Shown here: positions 27,885 to 37,291 of the stretch, one piece after another
Numbering within the stretch: the first letter of the stretch is position 1
How the letters are laid out: every line of letters starts with the position of its first letter
Source of the DNA: an uncultured eubacterium 1-6
GTDB taxonomy: Bacteria > Bacillota > Clostridia > Lachnospirales > Lachnospiraceae
Reading direction: 5' to 3'
Length of the DNA stretch: 64,000 nt
Assembly: GCA_903789595.1 (NCBI GenBank)
Contig: CAIFEZ010000002.1
Span: forward strand, 162,920-226,919
Notes under the pieces: model-generated
What the model saw: only the letters and a program-made list of their open reading frames with translations
The model's database searches: none
Told to the model about the DNA's origin: nothing
Program-made: the position numbers and the translations under genes

Positions 27885-28250
27885 TTATTTCTTCGCGTCC
27901 TTATCCGCGGTCTTTGCCGCAGCCGCTTTCTCTTCCTTTGCCGCAGCAGCCTGCTCCGGCTTCTCAACCTGAGCGATTGCCTCCTTGCGCATCGGAATCC
28001 GGCAATTCTTGTTGTTGCCGAACTCGACGATGACATCATCCTCGCTGATATCAATGATGATTCCGTAGAATCCTCCGGTTGTCACAACCGCATCGCCGAT
28101 TTCCATGGCGCTGAGCATCGCCTGCATTCTCTTCTGCTCTTTCCGCTGCGGACGGATCATCATAAAATACATCAGCGCGAACATAGCCACCAGCAGAATA
28201 ATCATGCTGAGCGCGCTGCCTGAACCCGAAGATGAACTTGCAAAAATCAT
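27885..28250 (-). CDS. yajC: Preprotein translocase subunit YajC
   Basis: Small membrane partner of SecDF in protein export. The 121-residue protein has one membrane helix (about residues 13-32) ending in MIRPQRKEQKRM, the family signature, then AMLSAMEIGDAVVTTGGFYG. The last 25 residues are Ala/Lys/Glu-rich and longer than usual. ATG at 28250 follows GGGAGG. It follows tgt as in many bacteria, but secD/secF are not here; a terminator closes the unit. Confidence 0.95.
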   Translation of the reverse strand: MIFASSSSGSGSALSMIILLVAMFALMYFMMIRPQRKEQKRMQAMLSAMEIGDAVVTTGGFYGIIIDISEDDVIVEFGNNKNCRIPMRKEAIAQVEKPEQAAAAKEEKAAAAKTADKDAKK

Positions 28251-28415
28251 AACGATTCCTCCCTGTAATTAATTTCGGATATAACTGTCAAACAACAATA
28301 ATACATGATAAAAAACCGGGTGACAAGCTATTTTATGAAGTTTTCACAAATTTCACACCGCCCTGAACTGACTTTTGTTCACTTCTCCGTCTCCTGACGG
28401 ACTGCCTGCTCGTGT

Positions 28416-29711
28416 TTATTTCTCTGTTTCCCGGCGGACAGCCTGCTCTTCCTTCATCTGTTCTTCCTTCGCGGTGTCGCGCGCATCCTTCCGGGAATCC
28501 CCCTGCTCTTTCTGGAAAATCCGCTCGTTGGCCACCTTCTGGTAGTACTTCGGCTGCTTCATCGCCTCATGCTTTTCCTCCTCTTCCCGAAGATCGTCCA
28601 GAGCTTTTCTCTTCCAGGAGTCCCAGCGGTCCTCCTCGATCGCGTTCCGGATCTCCTCTGTCAGATGATTGTAAAAATACAGGTTATGCTCCGTGCAAAG
28701 ACGCATTCCCAGCATCTCCTTCGCCTTCAGGAGGTGCCGGATATAGGCCCGGCTGTATCTGCGGCACACCGGGCACTGACACCCCTCTTCGATGGGACGG
28801 CTGTCCAGCTCGTACTGCGCATTGATCAGGTTCAGATGGCCCTTGTGGGTATACACATGTCCGTGCCGTCCGTTCCGGCTCGGATAAACGCAGTCAAAGA
28901 AATCCACGCCCCGGTCCACCGCCTCAATGATATTCGCGGGCGTGCCGACTCCCATCAGATAGGTAGGCCTGTCCTGCGGAAGCTCAGGCACCACATGATC
29001 CAAAACGTCATACATCTGCTCGTGCGTCTCTCCGACCGCCAGTCCGCCGACCGCATAGCCGTCGGCATCCAGCTCACGGATTCTCCTTGCGTGCTCAATC
29101 CGGAGATCCGGATAAACCGCTCCCTGATTGATTGCGAACAGAAGCTGTTCCTTATTAATGGTGTCTTCCCTCTGATTCAGCTCCCGCATCTTTTTCTGAC
29201 AGCGGATCAGCCAGCGGTACGTCCGGTCGATCGACTCCTTTACATATTTCTTTGTAGCGATGCTGGACGGACATTCATCAAAGGCCATCGCGATCGTCGA
29301 GCCGAGATTTGACTGAATCTGCATGCTCTCCTCCGGCCCCATGAAGATCAGCCTGCCGTCCACATGGGAATGAAAGGTAACGCCCTCTTCCTTGATCTTC
29401 CGCGAATCCGCCAGTGAAAAGACCTGAAACCCGCCCGAATCCGTGAGGATCGGTTTGTTCCAGGACATAAACTTATGCAGACCGCCGAGTTTTTTGACCA
29501 CCTCATCGCCGGGACGCACATGAAGGTGATAGGTGTTGGAAAGCTCGATCTGTGTCCCGAGCCGCTCCAGGTCCTCGGTCGAAACCGCCCCCTTGATGGC
29601 GCCCACCGTTCCCACGTTCATGAAAACCGGCGTCTGCACCGTGCCGTGCACGGTTTTGAACTCTGCCCGCTTTGCGCGTCCGCTTACCTTAATCAGTTTG
29701 TACTCTGCCAT
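28416..29711 (-). CDS. tgt: Queuine tRNA-ribosyltransferase with charged C-terminal tail
   Basis: Exchanges guanine 34 for preQ1 in GUN-anticodon tRNAs. Catalytic and substrate motifs are PILTDSGGFQVFSL, FDECPS, GGLAVGE, DCVYPSRNGRHG; the zinc site is CQCPVCRRYSRAYIRHL with a downstream EHN. The core ends near residue 370; the remaining roughly 60 residues are highly charged (many E, K, R) and probably helical, beyond the usual length of about 375. ATG at 29711. It precedes yajC. The tail is not needed for the family call and its role is unknown. Confidence 0.95.
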   Translation of the reverse strand: MAEYKLIKVSGRAKRAEFKTVHGTVQTPVFMNVGTVGAIKGAVSTEDLERLGTQIELSNTYHLHVRPGDEVVKKLGGLHKFMSWNKPILTDSGGFQVFSLADSRKIKEEGVTFHSHVDGRLIFMGPEESMQIQSNLGSTIAMAFDECPSSIATKKYVKESIDRTYRWLIRCQKKMRELNQREDTINKEQLLFAINQGAVYPDLRIEHARRIRELDADGYAVGGLAVGETHEQMYDVLDHVVPELPQDRPTYLMGVGTPANIIEAVDRGVDFFDCVYPSRNGRHGHVYTHKGHLNLINAQYELDSRPIEEGCQCPVCRRYSRAYIRHLLKAKEMLGMRLCTEHNLYFYNHLTEEIRNAIEEDRWDSWKRKALDDLREEEEKHEAMKQPKYYQKVANERIFQKEQGDSRKDARDTAKEEQMKEEQAVRRETEK

Positions 29712-29827
29712 AATTCTCCATTTCCGTTTCCGCAGGAAAATCCTGCCATGCCATATCTTTACAAAACATCATAACGGATTTCCCGGATGCTCGCAAGTAT
29801 GCGGTGAGCAGTAACACAAAGTGCTCT

Positions 29828-29855
29828 ATTATATTGTGCAAAATCAGAACCCCAA
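29828..29855 (-). promoter_or_regulatory. Possible tgt promoter
   Basis: Minus strand TTGGGG, 16-base spacer, TATAAT, about 117 bases upstream of tgt. Confidence 0.5.
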
Positions 29856-29933
29856 TTTTCCTAATGTGTCCTAAGCCCGGCATTTCCGGCTCTGTTTTTA
29901 CCATTTTTTCATTTTTGGCCGATACCCTTGCTG

Positions 29934-29962
29934 TTGTTTTTAAAAAATCGATGTCGTATAAT
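29934..29962 (+). promoter_or_regulatory. Promoter of the dehydratase activase gene
   Basis: TTGTTT, 17-base spacer, TATAAT; AAAGGAG and the ATG at 29991 follow closely. Confidence 0.75.
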
Positions 29963-29990
29963 CGTTCTGAATATAAAGGAGTAAAATTAC

Positions 29991-32900
29991 ATGTCAGATT
30001 TAAACTATACATTAGGTATTGATATCGGTTCTACAACGGTCAAGATTGTCGTTCTGGATCTGGAAAAGCACATTCTGTTCTCCGACTACCGGAGGCACTT
30101 CGCAAAAATCCAGGAAACTCTCGCGGATCTTCTCGAGGAAGCGGAAAAGGTGACGGGGAATGTTCAGATTCACCCGGTCATCACCGGATCCGGCGGTCTG
30201 GCTCTCGCGCAGAACATTGATGTCCCGTTCATGCAGGAGGTCATCGCCGTTTCCTCTGCTCTTCAGTTCCAGGCGCCTCAGACCGACGTCGCCATCGAGC
30301 TGGGCGGCGAGGACGCGAAGATCATCTACTTCGAGAACGGAAACATCGAGCAGAGAATGAACGGTGTCTGCGCCGGAGGAACCGGTTCCTTTATCGACCA
30401 GATGGCCGCGCTGCTGCAGACGGACGCGACCGGACTGAACGAATATGCCAAGCATTATCAGGCGGTCTATCCGATCGCCGCCCGCTGCGGTGTATTCGCC
30501 AAGACAGATATTCAGCCGCTGATCAATGAAGGCGCAACAAAGGAAGACCTGTCCGTGTCTATTTTTCAGGCGGTGGTAAACCAGACCATCTCCGGTCTTG
30601 CCTGCGGAAAACCGATCCGCGGCCACGTCGCCTTCCTCGGCGGTCCGCTGCACTTCCTGTCTGAGCTTCGCCAGTGCTTCATCCGCACCCTGAACCTCGA
30701 CGAAGAACACACCATCATACCGGAGAACTCCCACCTTTTTGCTGCTCTGGGATCCGCCCTGAACGCAAAGGAGGATGTGGAATACTCTCTGACCGATATG
30801 AAGGACCGTCTGCGCCACGGCGTCAAGATGCAGATGGAGGTTGCCCGCATGGCGCCTCTCTTTGCCAATAAGGACGAATACCGGGAGTTTATCGAGCGTC
30901 ATGACCGCGACAAGGTCGCGACAGGCAATCTCGAGGAATATCAGGGAAATTGCTATCTCGGCATCGACGCCGGCTCCACCACGACAAAGGCGGCACTGAT
31001 CTCCGAGGACGGAAAGCTCCTCTACTCCTTCTACGACAATAACCACGGAAACCCGCTGGCCACCTCGATCCGCGCCATCCAGGATATCTACAGCAGGCTT
31101 CCCGAAGGCGCGCGGATTGCCTACTCCTGCTCGACCGGCTACGGCGAGCAGCTGATCAAATCCGGCCTGATGCTAGATGAGGGCGAGGTTGAGACCATCG
31201 CGCACTACACCGCCGCTTCCTTCTTTGATCCGGATGTGGACTGCATCCTCGATATCGGCGGACAGGATATGAAATGCATCAAAATCCGTGACCACGCCGT
31301 CGACAGCGTACAGCTGAACGAGGCCTGCTCCTCCGGCTGCGGTTCCTTCATCGAGAACTTCGCGAATTCTCTGGACTATGATGTCAAGGACTTCGCCCAG
31401 GAGGCTCTGTTCGCGGAAAACCCGATCGACCTCGGAACCAGATGTACAGTCTTCATGAATTCCCGCGTAAAGCAGGCGCAGAAGGAGGGCGCAACCGTCG
31501 CCGATATCTCCGCCGGTCTCGCATACTCCGTCATCCGGAACGCTCTATATAAGGTAATAAAGGTCTCCGACGCGAAGGAACTGGGGCGCCACATCGTCGT
31601 ACAGGGAGGAACCTTCTACAACAACGCGGTGCTCCGAAGCTTCGAACGCATCGCGGACTGTGAGGCGGTCCGTCCGGACATCGCCGGGATCATGGGCGCC
31701 TTCGGCGCCGCTCTGATCGCCCGCGACCGATGCGAGGGCAGGGAAACCACCATGCTCCCCATCGACAAGATCAATACGCTGCAGTACTCCACGAAGAGCG
31801 CCTACTGCAAGGGCTGCACAAACCACTGCCGCCTGACCATCAACCGCTTCTCCGGCGGACGCCAGTACATCAGCGGAAACCGCTGCGAGCGAGGCATCGG
31901 CAAGCAGAAGAATGCGCACCACATCCCGAACATGTACGAGTGGAAATACAACCGCATCTTCGGCTACACGCCTCTGACCGCGGACGAAGCGCCCCGCGGC
32001 AAGATCGGCATCCCGCGCGTTCTGAACATGTATGAGAATTATCCGCTGTGGTTCACCTTCTTCACCAAGCTCGGGTACAGCGTTGTGCTCTCCCCGACAT
32101 CCACGCGGAAGATCTATGAACTCGGCATCGAGTCCATCCCCAGTGATACGGCATGCTATCCCGCAAAGATCAGCCACGGCCACATCACCTGGCTGATCCG
32201 GCAGGGCGTGAAGAATATCTTCTATCCGTGCATTCCTTATGAGCGTCAGGAATTCGCGGACGCCGTCAACCATTACAACTGCCCGATCGTCACCTCCTAC
32301 GCCGAGAATATCAAGAACAACGTCGATGAGCTGAAGGACCCGTCCATCCACTTCATGAATCCGTTCCTGGCCATGACCACGGAACACACTCTGGCAGACG
32401 AGCTGGTGAAGGTCTTCCATGACATCCCCGAGAAGGAGGTCCGCGAGGCCTGCCACGCCGGATGGGAGGAGATGGCGAATGTCCGCAATGAGGTCCGCCG
32501 GAAGGGCAGGGAAATCCTCAAATGGATGGAGGAGACCCACCATCACGGCATTGTCCTTGCCGGACGTCCGTATCATATCGACCCGGAAATTCACCATGGA
32601 ATTCCGGATATGATTACCTCGTATGATGTCGCCGTCCTGACCGAGGATTCGATCTCGGATCTTGCACCGATCGAACGGCCTCTGCGCGTCAACGACCAGT
32701 GGATGTACCACACCAGGCTCTACGCCGCCGCAAACTTCGTCAAGACGAGGGACGACCTGGAGCTGATCCAGCTGAACTCCTTCGGCTGCGGCCTGGACGC
32801 CGTGACGACAGATCAGGTATATGAGATTCTGTCCGGAAGCAACAAGATCTATACCGTCCTGAAAATCGACGAGGTGAACAACCTGGGCGCCGTCCGGATC

Positions 32901-34232
32901 CGGATCCGTTCTCTTCTGGCAGCCGTACGCGCCAGAGAGAAAAATCCGCAGCCGCGCGAGATTCACAGCTCCGCCGCGGAGCGGGTCGTATTCACAAAAC
33001 AAATGAAAGAAGAAGGCTATACCATTCTGGCGCCGCAGATGTCGCCGATTCACTTCAGTCTTCTTGAAGCGGCCTTCAACACCGGCGGCTATCACCTGCA
33101 CGTTCTGGACAACGACAACAGGCACTCCATTGACGAGGGCCTCCGCTATGTCAACAACGACGCCTGCTATCCCTCTCTTCTGGTCGTGGGCCAGTTCATG
33201 GATGCTCTGGATTCCGGAAAATATGATCCGGATCACACGGCGATCATCATGAGCCAGACCGGAGGCGGCTGCCGCGCATCGAACTATATCGCCTTCATCC
33301 GCCGCGCGCTGAAAAAGGGCGGATATCCGCAGGTGCCGGTTATCTCCCTGAATCTGGTCGGCCTGGAAGACAATCCGGGATTCAAGATCACACCGGACAT
33401 GGCCATCCGTGTCGTATACGCCGCGATTTTCGGCGACATCTTCATGAAGTGCCTGTACCGCATGCGGCCTTATGAAAAGGTTCCGGGCTCGGCGAACCGT
33501 CTGCACCGGAAATGGGAAAAGATCTGCATCAGCTACCTCACCAACAAGAGAGTGGGCTGGCGCGGCTACACCAACCTCTGCCGCTCGATCATCCGCGACT
33601 TTGACCGCCTGCCGGTGGACGAAACCCTTCGCAAGCCGAGGGTCGGCATCGTCGGCGAGATCCTTGTGAAATACGCGCCCGCCGCCAACAACCATCTGGT
33701 TGATCAGCTGGAAAAGGAAGGCGCAGAAGCTGTCGTTCCCGATTTCGTAGACTTCTTCATGTACAGCTTCTACAACGCGAAGTTCAAGTACCGCCATTAC
33801 GGCACAAAGAGAAAATCGATGGTTCTGACACAGGCCGGAATCGCCGCGGTCAACGTGCTGCGCAAGGCCGCAAATGATGAATTCATCCGAAGCACACACT
33901 TTACACCATCCGCGAAGATCGACGAGCTCGCCCGCTACGCGTCTCCGATCGTATCCGTCGGCAACCAGACCGGCGAGGGCTGGTTCCTGACCGGAGAAAT
34001 GATGGAGCTCATTCACGGCGGCGTGAACAACATCGTATGCATCCAGCCCTTCGGCTGTCTCCCGAATCACATCGTGGGCAAGGGCGTCATCAAGGAAATC
34101 CGCGCCGAATATCCGAAGGCAAATATCGTCGCCATCGACTTCGACCCCGGCGCTTCCGAGGTAAATCAGCTGAACCGGATCAAGATGATGCTGACGAACG
34201 CAATGAAGAATATGCAGGAAGAAATACAATAA
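29991..34232 (+). CDS. Giant 2-hydroxyacyl-CoA dehydratase activase-related protein
   Basis: 1413-residue cytosolic protein of the BcrA/BadF/HgdC ATPase superfamily. Two ASKHA ATPase domains lie in tandem, opening [16 protein letters not shown] (residue ~5) and [16 protein letters not shown] (residue ~321). The second has [13 protein letters not shown], the cysteine region that holds the [4Fe-4S] cluster between subunits in HgdC; the first has [14 protein letters not shown] cysteine motif CKGCTNHC sits near 605, and from about 670 a DUF2229/dehydratase-related region runs to the end ([29 protein letters not shown]). Single-ATPase activators are about 260 residues; this fused form is common in Clostridia but its substrate is unknown. 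Own promoter, own terminator, no dehydratase subunits adjacent. Confidence 0.92.
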   Translation: MSDLNYTLGIDIGSTTVKIVVLDLEKHILFSDYRRHFAKIQETLADLLEEAEKVTGNVQIHPVITGSGGLALAQNIDVPFMQEVIAVSSALQFQAPQTDVAIELGGEDAKIIYFENGNIEQRMNGVCAGGTGSFIDQMAALLQTDATGLNEYAKHYQAVYPIAARCGVFAKTDIQPLINEGATKEDLSVSIFQAVVNQTISGLACGKPIRGHVAFLGGPLHFLSELRQCFIRTLNLDEEHTIIPENSHLFAALGSALNAKEDVEYSLTDMKDRLRHGVKMQMEVARMAPLFANKDEYREFIERHDRDKVATGNLEEYQGNCYLGIDAGSTTTKAALISEDGKLLYSFYDNNHGNPLATSIRAIQDIYSRLPEGARIAYSCSTGYGEQLIKSGLMLDEGEVETIAHYTAASFFDPDVDCILDIGGQDMKCIKIRDHAVDSVQLNEACSSGCGSFIENFANSLDYDVKDFAQEALFAENPIDLGTRCTVFMNSRVKQAQKEGATVADISAGLAYSVIRNALYKVIKVSDAKELGRHIVVQGGTFYNNAVLRSFERIADCEAVRPDIAGIMGAFGAALIARDRCEGRETTMLPIDKINTLQYSTKSAYCKGCTNHCRLTINRFSGGRQYISGNRCERGIGKQKNAHHIPNMYEWKYNRIFGYTPLTADEAPRGKIGIPRVLNMYENYPLWFTFFTKLGYSVVLSPTSTRKIYELGIESIPSDTACYPAKISHGHITWLIRQGVKNIFYPCIPYERQEFADAVNHYNCPIVTSYAENIKNNVDELKDPSIHFMNPFLAMTTEHTLADELVKVFHDIPEKEVREACHAGWEEMANVRNEVRRKGREILKWMEETHHHGIVLAGRPYHIDPEIHHGIPDMITSYDVAVLTEDSISDLAPIERPLRVNDQWMYHTRLYAAANFVKTRDDLELIQLNSFGCGLDAVTTDQVYEILSGSNKIYTVLKIDEVNNLGAVRIRIRSLLAAVRAREKNPQPREIHSSAAERVVFTKQMKEEGYTILAPQMSPIHFSLLEAAFNTGGYHLHVLDNDNRHSIDEGLRYVNNDACYPSLLVVGQFMDALDSGKYDPDHTAIIMSQTGGGCRASNYIAFIRRALKKGGYPQVPVISLNLVGLEDNPGFKITPDMAIRVVYAAIFGDIFMKCLYRMRPYEKVPGSANRLHRKWEKICISYLTNKRVGWRGYTNLCRSIIRDFDRLPVDETLRKPRVGIVGEILVKYAPAANNHLVDQLEKEGAEAVVPDFVDFFMYSFYNAKFKYRHYGTKRKSMVLTQAGIAAVNVLRKAANDEFIRSTHFTPSAKIDELARYASPIVSVGNQTGEGWFLTGEMMELIHGGVNNIVCIQPFGCLPNHIVGKGVIKEIRAEYPKANIVAIDFDPGASEVNQLNRIKMMLTNAMKNMQEEIQ

Positions 34233-34264
34233 CACAGCCGGAAGGAAATCAATTCATACCGGTA

Positions 34265-34306
34265 CAGAAATGGGGCTGCCGCATACAAGCGGCAGCCCCA
34301 TTTCTG
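34265..34306. terminator. Long perfect hairpin after the activase gene
   Basis: 18-bp perfect arms starting cagaaatggggctgcc with a 6-base loop (atacaa). Tails are ttct/ttct-like rather than pure T. It lies 32 bases after the stop codon and can act in both directions. Confidence 0.75.
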
Positions 34307-34447
34307 CAGTTTTGCTGCAGGATCCTTCTGTATTTTTCTTATTTGTTTTCGTTTCTCGCCTGCAGCGCCATCTTTGCCTGCAGGTTTCTCTGTTTCTTCG
34401 GTCCTGCTGTCAGGCTGAAGTATGGTCCTGTAACAGTATAGTCAGCC
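34307..34447. other. Intergenic, no gene seen
   Basis: About 140 bases of T- and C-rich sequence between the activase terminator and the family A element. No open frame with a ribosome site. Confidence 0.4.
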
Positions 34448-34699
34448 CGTTATCTGTTCACACCCAACTCTATTCGGCAAGGATTTTACAGTCCTGTTGT
34501 CCTTCGCAAACTGGCTGTAGTAAAGTTTTATCCTGATTTTATGAAGCTGCGGAACTCCTCAGGCGCAAGCGCCTTCGTCAAACAGTCCTCGCTATCCACT
34601 TCATGAAGAATTCACGGATAAAACTTTAAACAGCCAGTAATGCTCCGACAAAGGGACTGTAAAATCTATGCCGCTTTCGTAGCGCATGAACAATAACGG
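34448..34699. repeat. Family A element, full-length copy with flanking duplication
   Basis: About 252 bases folding end to end. Outer ends read cgttatctgttca and, on the other strand, ccgttattgttca. Inner arms include actggctgta/cagccagt and agttttatcc/ggataaaact; the apex is ggcgcaagcgcc. The hexamer tcagcc flanks both sides (34442-34447 and 34700-34705), as a target duplication would. No transposase is encoded, so it resembles a miniature inverted-repeat element. Confidence 0.8.
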
Positions 34700-34785
34700 T
34701 CAGCCGCACAATTTCCGGACATTCAGCCAATTTTCTCTTGTTGCGTCTGTCTTCGCAACGTATAATGTACAAAGGAGTGAATACG

Positions 34786-35091
34786 ATGTTTAAATGGAAA
34801 AAATGGGTAAAAATCCTGGAATCGAGAAACAAGGATGCGGTTGATCAGGCGGACCGTATTCTGAAAAACGCCGGCCTCGATACAAAATCATGGGCCTCCG
34901 AGCCCATGCCCGTCGGCGGCTGCGGCGCACAGATGCGTCCTGCGGACTGGAGCGGCAAAAAAGCCGCTGTCCGGGTGCAAAGAAACGACATGATCTATCA
35001 CCTCGCCGTGACTGCCGATGAGGAAGATCATGCGCGTAAGCTGCTTAATGCTGCGCACGAAAATGGCGATGGACATGACGCTGCACTCTGA
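34786..35091 (+). CDS. Hypothetical protein, 101 residues
   Basis: Not recognised. ATG at 34786 is preceded by AAAGGAG at a good distance, which supports translation. The product begins MFKWKKWVKILESRNKDAVD with a basic amphipathic start, has a region LKNAGLDTKSWASEP, then GGCGAQMRPADW and AVRVQRNDMIYHLAVTADEEDHARKLL. The pattern (short, alpha/beta, ending in a likely helix) is soluble. The stop is 52 bases before an iron alcohol dehydrogenase gene on the same strand, so the two may be co-transcribed. Confidence 0.7.
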   Translation: MFKWKKWVKILESRNKDAVDQADRILKNAGLDTKSWASEPMPVGGCGAQMRPADWSGKKAAVRVQRNDMIYHLAVTADEEDHARKLLNAAHENGDGHDAAL

Positions 35092-35143
35092 TATTCATAC
35101 GCAGAATGAATGACTGATTTTCTTAAAGAAAGAGGTGTTTTCT

Positions 35144-36226
35144 ATGAAATTTTATATGCCCGTGAAGCTTTATCAGGAAGAAAACTGTGTACGGAACCAC
35201 GCGGCAGAGATCGCTTCCCTGGGAACCAGGGCCGTAATCATTACCGGCGGCAGTTCTTCCAGGAAGAACGGATCCCTCTCGGATGTTGAGACCGTTCTTG
35301 AAGGCTCCGGAATTCCGTTCACGCTCTTTGACAGTGTCGAGCAGAATCCCTCGACCGATACGGTCATGAAAATCCGGGATCAGGCACTGGATTTCGGCGC
35401 CGATTTCTGCATCGGCGTAGGCGGCGGCTCCTCGCTTGATGCGGCAAAAGCCGCGGCGCTGATGATAAAGAACAGAGACAGGAACATCGACTATCTATAT
35501 GAGAAAGGAAATCCTGCCGACATCGTTCCCGTTATAGAGGTCCCCACGACATGCGGAACCGGATCAGAGGTCACAGCGGTATCTGTACTTACAAACCACA
35601 GGACCAATACCAAGGGTTCCATCCCATACAAGATCTTTCCGGCGCTCGGTCTCGCCGATCCGAGATATCTCAGATCTCTTCCGCTCTCGGTGCTGCGGAA
35701 TACCGCCGTCGACGCGCTCGCCCATCTGTGGGAAAGCCTGATAAACGCACAGGCTGACAGATACAGTGACATGACGGCCGAAGCCGGCCTCAAGGCATGG
35801 GCATTGAACAGGGATATCCTTTCCGGAGAAGTCCGGGCATCCGACAAAGACTTTTCAAACCTTATGACCGCATCTGTCCTCGGCGGAATGTCAATCGCTC
35901 AGGTCGGAACCTCGATTCCACACGGCCTCTCCTACGCGCTCACCCTGAACGCCGGTATTCCTCACGGCAGGGCGTGCGGATTTTTTGAAGCCGGTTATCT
36001 CTCTCACGCCGATAAGGAGCTCTGCAACAGAGCACTGTCTCTCGCCGGATTTAAAGATCTCGACGACTGGCGGGAATTCTATTCCGAAGTGAGCGATCAG
36101 CTTACCGTAGACGATGATCTGCTCTGCCGGGCTGTCGATGAGCTTCCGGAATCCAAGATGGCACTTGCGCCGTACAAATGCGACAAAAAGATTCTCAGCG
36201 AGATCGCCAGGGATCTGTCCCGCTAA
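35144..36226 (+). CDS. Iron-containing alcohol dehydrogenase, second paralogue
   Basis: 360-residue member of the same superfamily as the gene at 17984 but clearly divergent. Nucleotide motifs are GVGGGSSLDAAKAAA and PTTCGTGSEVTAVSVL; metal-ligand regions are TAVDALAHLWESL and IPHGLSYALTLNAGIPHGRAC. Start at ATG 35144 after GAGGTG; a GTG three codons upstream overlaps that site. Located behind a small unknown protein. Substrate unknown; butanol/aldehyde-type oxidoreductases share these motifs. Confidence 0.92.
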   Translation: MKFYMPVKLYQEENCVRNHAAEIASLGTRAVIITGGSSSRKNGSLSDVETVLEGSGIPFTLFDSVEQNPSTDTVMKIRDQALDFGADFCIGVGGGSSLDAAKAAALMIKNRDRNIDYLYEKGNPADIVPVIEVPTTCGTGSEVTAVSVLTNHRTNTKGSIPYKIFPALGLADPRYLRSLPLSVLRNTAVDALAHLWESLINAQADRYSDMTAEAGLKAWALNRDILSGEVRASDKDFSNLMTASVLGGMSIAQVGTSIPHGLSYALTLNAGIPHGRACGFFEAGYLSHADKELCNRALSLAGFKDLDDWREFYSEVSDQLTVDDDLLCRAVDELPESKMALAPYKCDKKILSEIARDLSR

Positions 36227-36334
36227 ACCGCCTGCCTGAAATGATGGCAAATGCCTGATTGTCAGTCTTATTCATCCCGTGCGGTACAAGAAACACAGAA
36301 GAAGCAGTTTTGATGTTATCAATTGCTGATATAA

Positions 36335-36384
36335 CCACGCCTTGACCGGAAGCGCTCCGATCAGCGATTCCGGTCAAGGCATGG
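36335..36384. terminator. Inverted repeat between convergent genes
   Basis: Arms gccttgaccggaa and ttccggtcaaggc are perfect over 13 bases and extend to 17 with one wobble. No T-run follows, so termination is uncertain. It lies between the dehydrogenase and AIM24 genes. Confidence 0.55.
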
Positions 36385-36458
36385 CTCAGGCATTTATCCT
36401 GCACTCTCTATGTACCTTATCAATAATATTGCGTTTCCTATATGCATCCCCGTTTTTG

Positions 36459-37139
36459 TCAGGACTTTTTGTCAAAATATGGTGCCAGCAATGCAGCCAC
36501 ATTGGAAATAGGCATGGTCTGAAGAATAATTTTTCCCGGACCGCGGACCACCGTATTAAATACACCTTCTCCTCCCAGCAGCATATTCTTCACTCCGGGT
36601 ACTGTCACTACTTCCATGCTGCAGCTTTCTTCCATGGCTGCCAGATAGCCGGTATCCACAATCATTTCCTCGCCTTCCTCCAGGACATATTCGCACCCGT
36701 ATCCGTCAATCTCGATAAATGCGGTTCCCTGTCCGGACAGCTTCTGCATGACAAATCCCTCTCCCCCAAAGAGCCCTTTTCCGAGATTTTTCTGAAAGTA
36801 CATGGACAGCTCCACACTTTCCTGCGCGGCAAGGTATGCCTTTTTCTGAACAATTACGCTTTTCCCCGGACTGATTTCGATTGCGTTGATCGAACCCGGA
36901 AAGCTGGAGGCGAAGGCAATCATACCTTCTCCATTCTGCGCCGTATAACGGTTCTGAAAGATGCTCTCACCGGAAAACATTCTCCCGAACATCTTTTTTA
37001 GTCCTCCGCCGGAAGTGGTTTCCATTTTCATATTCGGAGTCATCCAGCTCATGCTTCCGCTCTCTGTCATCATTGATTCTCCGGCCTGAAGATAACACTC
37101 TACCACAGGCAGATTGCCGCCCTTAATTTCATACCTCAT
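36459..37139 (-). CDS. AIM24/TIGR00266 family protein
   Basis: 226-residue soluble protein with the repetitive beta-strand pattern of the AIM24 family: opening MRYEIKGGNLPVVECYL, LQAGESMMTESGSMSWM, GGGLKKMFGRMFSGESIFQN, then FGGEGFVMQKLSGQGTAFIE and GGEGVFNTVVRGPGKI. Bacterial function is not established; it is often annotated as a membrane-biogenesis or stress-associated protein. ATG follows AAAGGAG. It lies downstream of a large lipoprotein gene on the same strand with 152 bases between. Confidence 0.92.
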   Translation of the reverse strand: MRYEIKGGNLPVVECYLQAGESMMTESGSMSWMTPNMKMETTSGGGLKKMFGRMFSGESIFQNRYTAQNGEGMIAFASSFPGSINAIEISPGKSVIVQKKAYLAAQESVELSMYFQKNLGKGLFGGEGFVMQKLSGQGTAFIEIDGYGCEYVLEEGEEMIVDTGYLAAMEESCSMEVVTVPGVKNMLLGGEGVFNTVVRGPGKIILQTMPISNVAALLAPYFDKKS

Positions 37140-37291
37140 ATATCGCTCCTTTCTCAGAATCTGCCGATTCTATAAACTCAAACGTTGTGCAAACGATTCT
37201 GCCCAAATTCTTCGCTTCCATTTCCATTCCCATTTTCATTTCTCTTCAATATTTTATCTGCTCTGCCGGAATCATCTGTTTCTCTGCTCTC

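Noticed and set aside
31545..34235. 896-codon minus-strand frame antisense to the activase gene
   Set aside because: It is an open shadow frame in GC-rich coding DNA; the plus strand has clear ATPase motifs, promoter and ribosome site.
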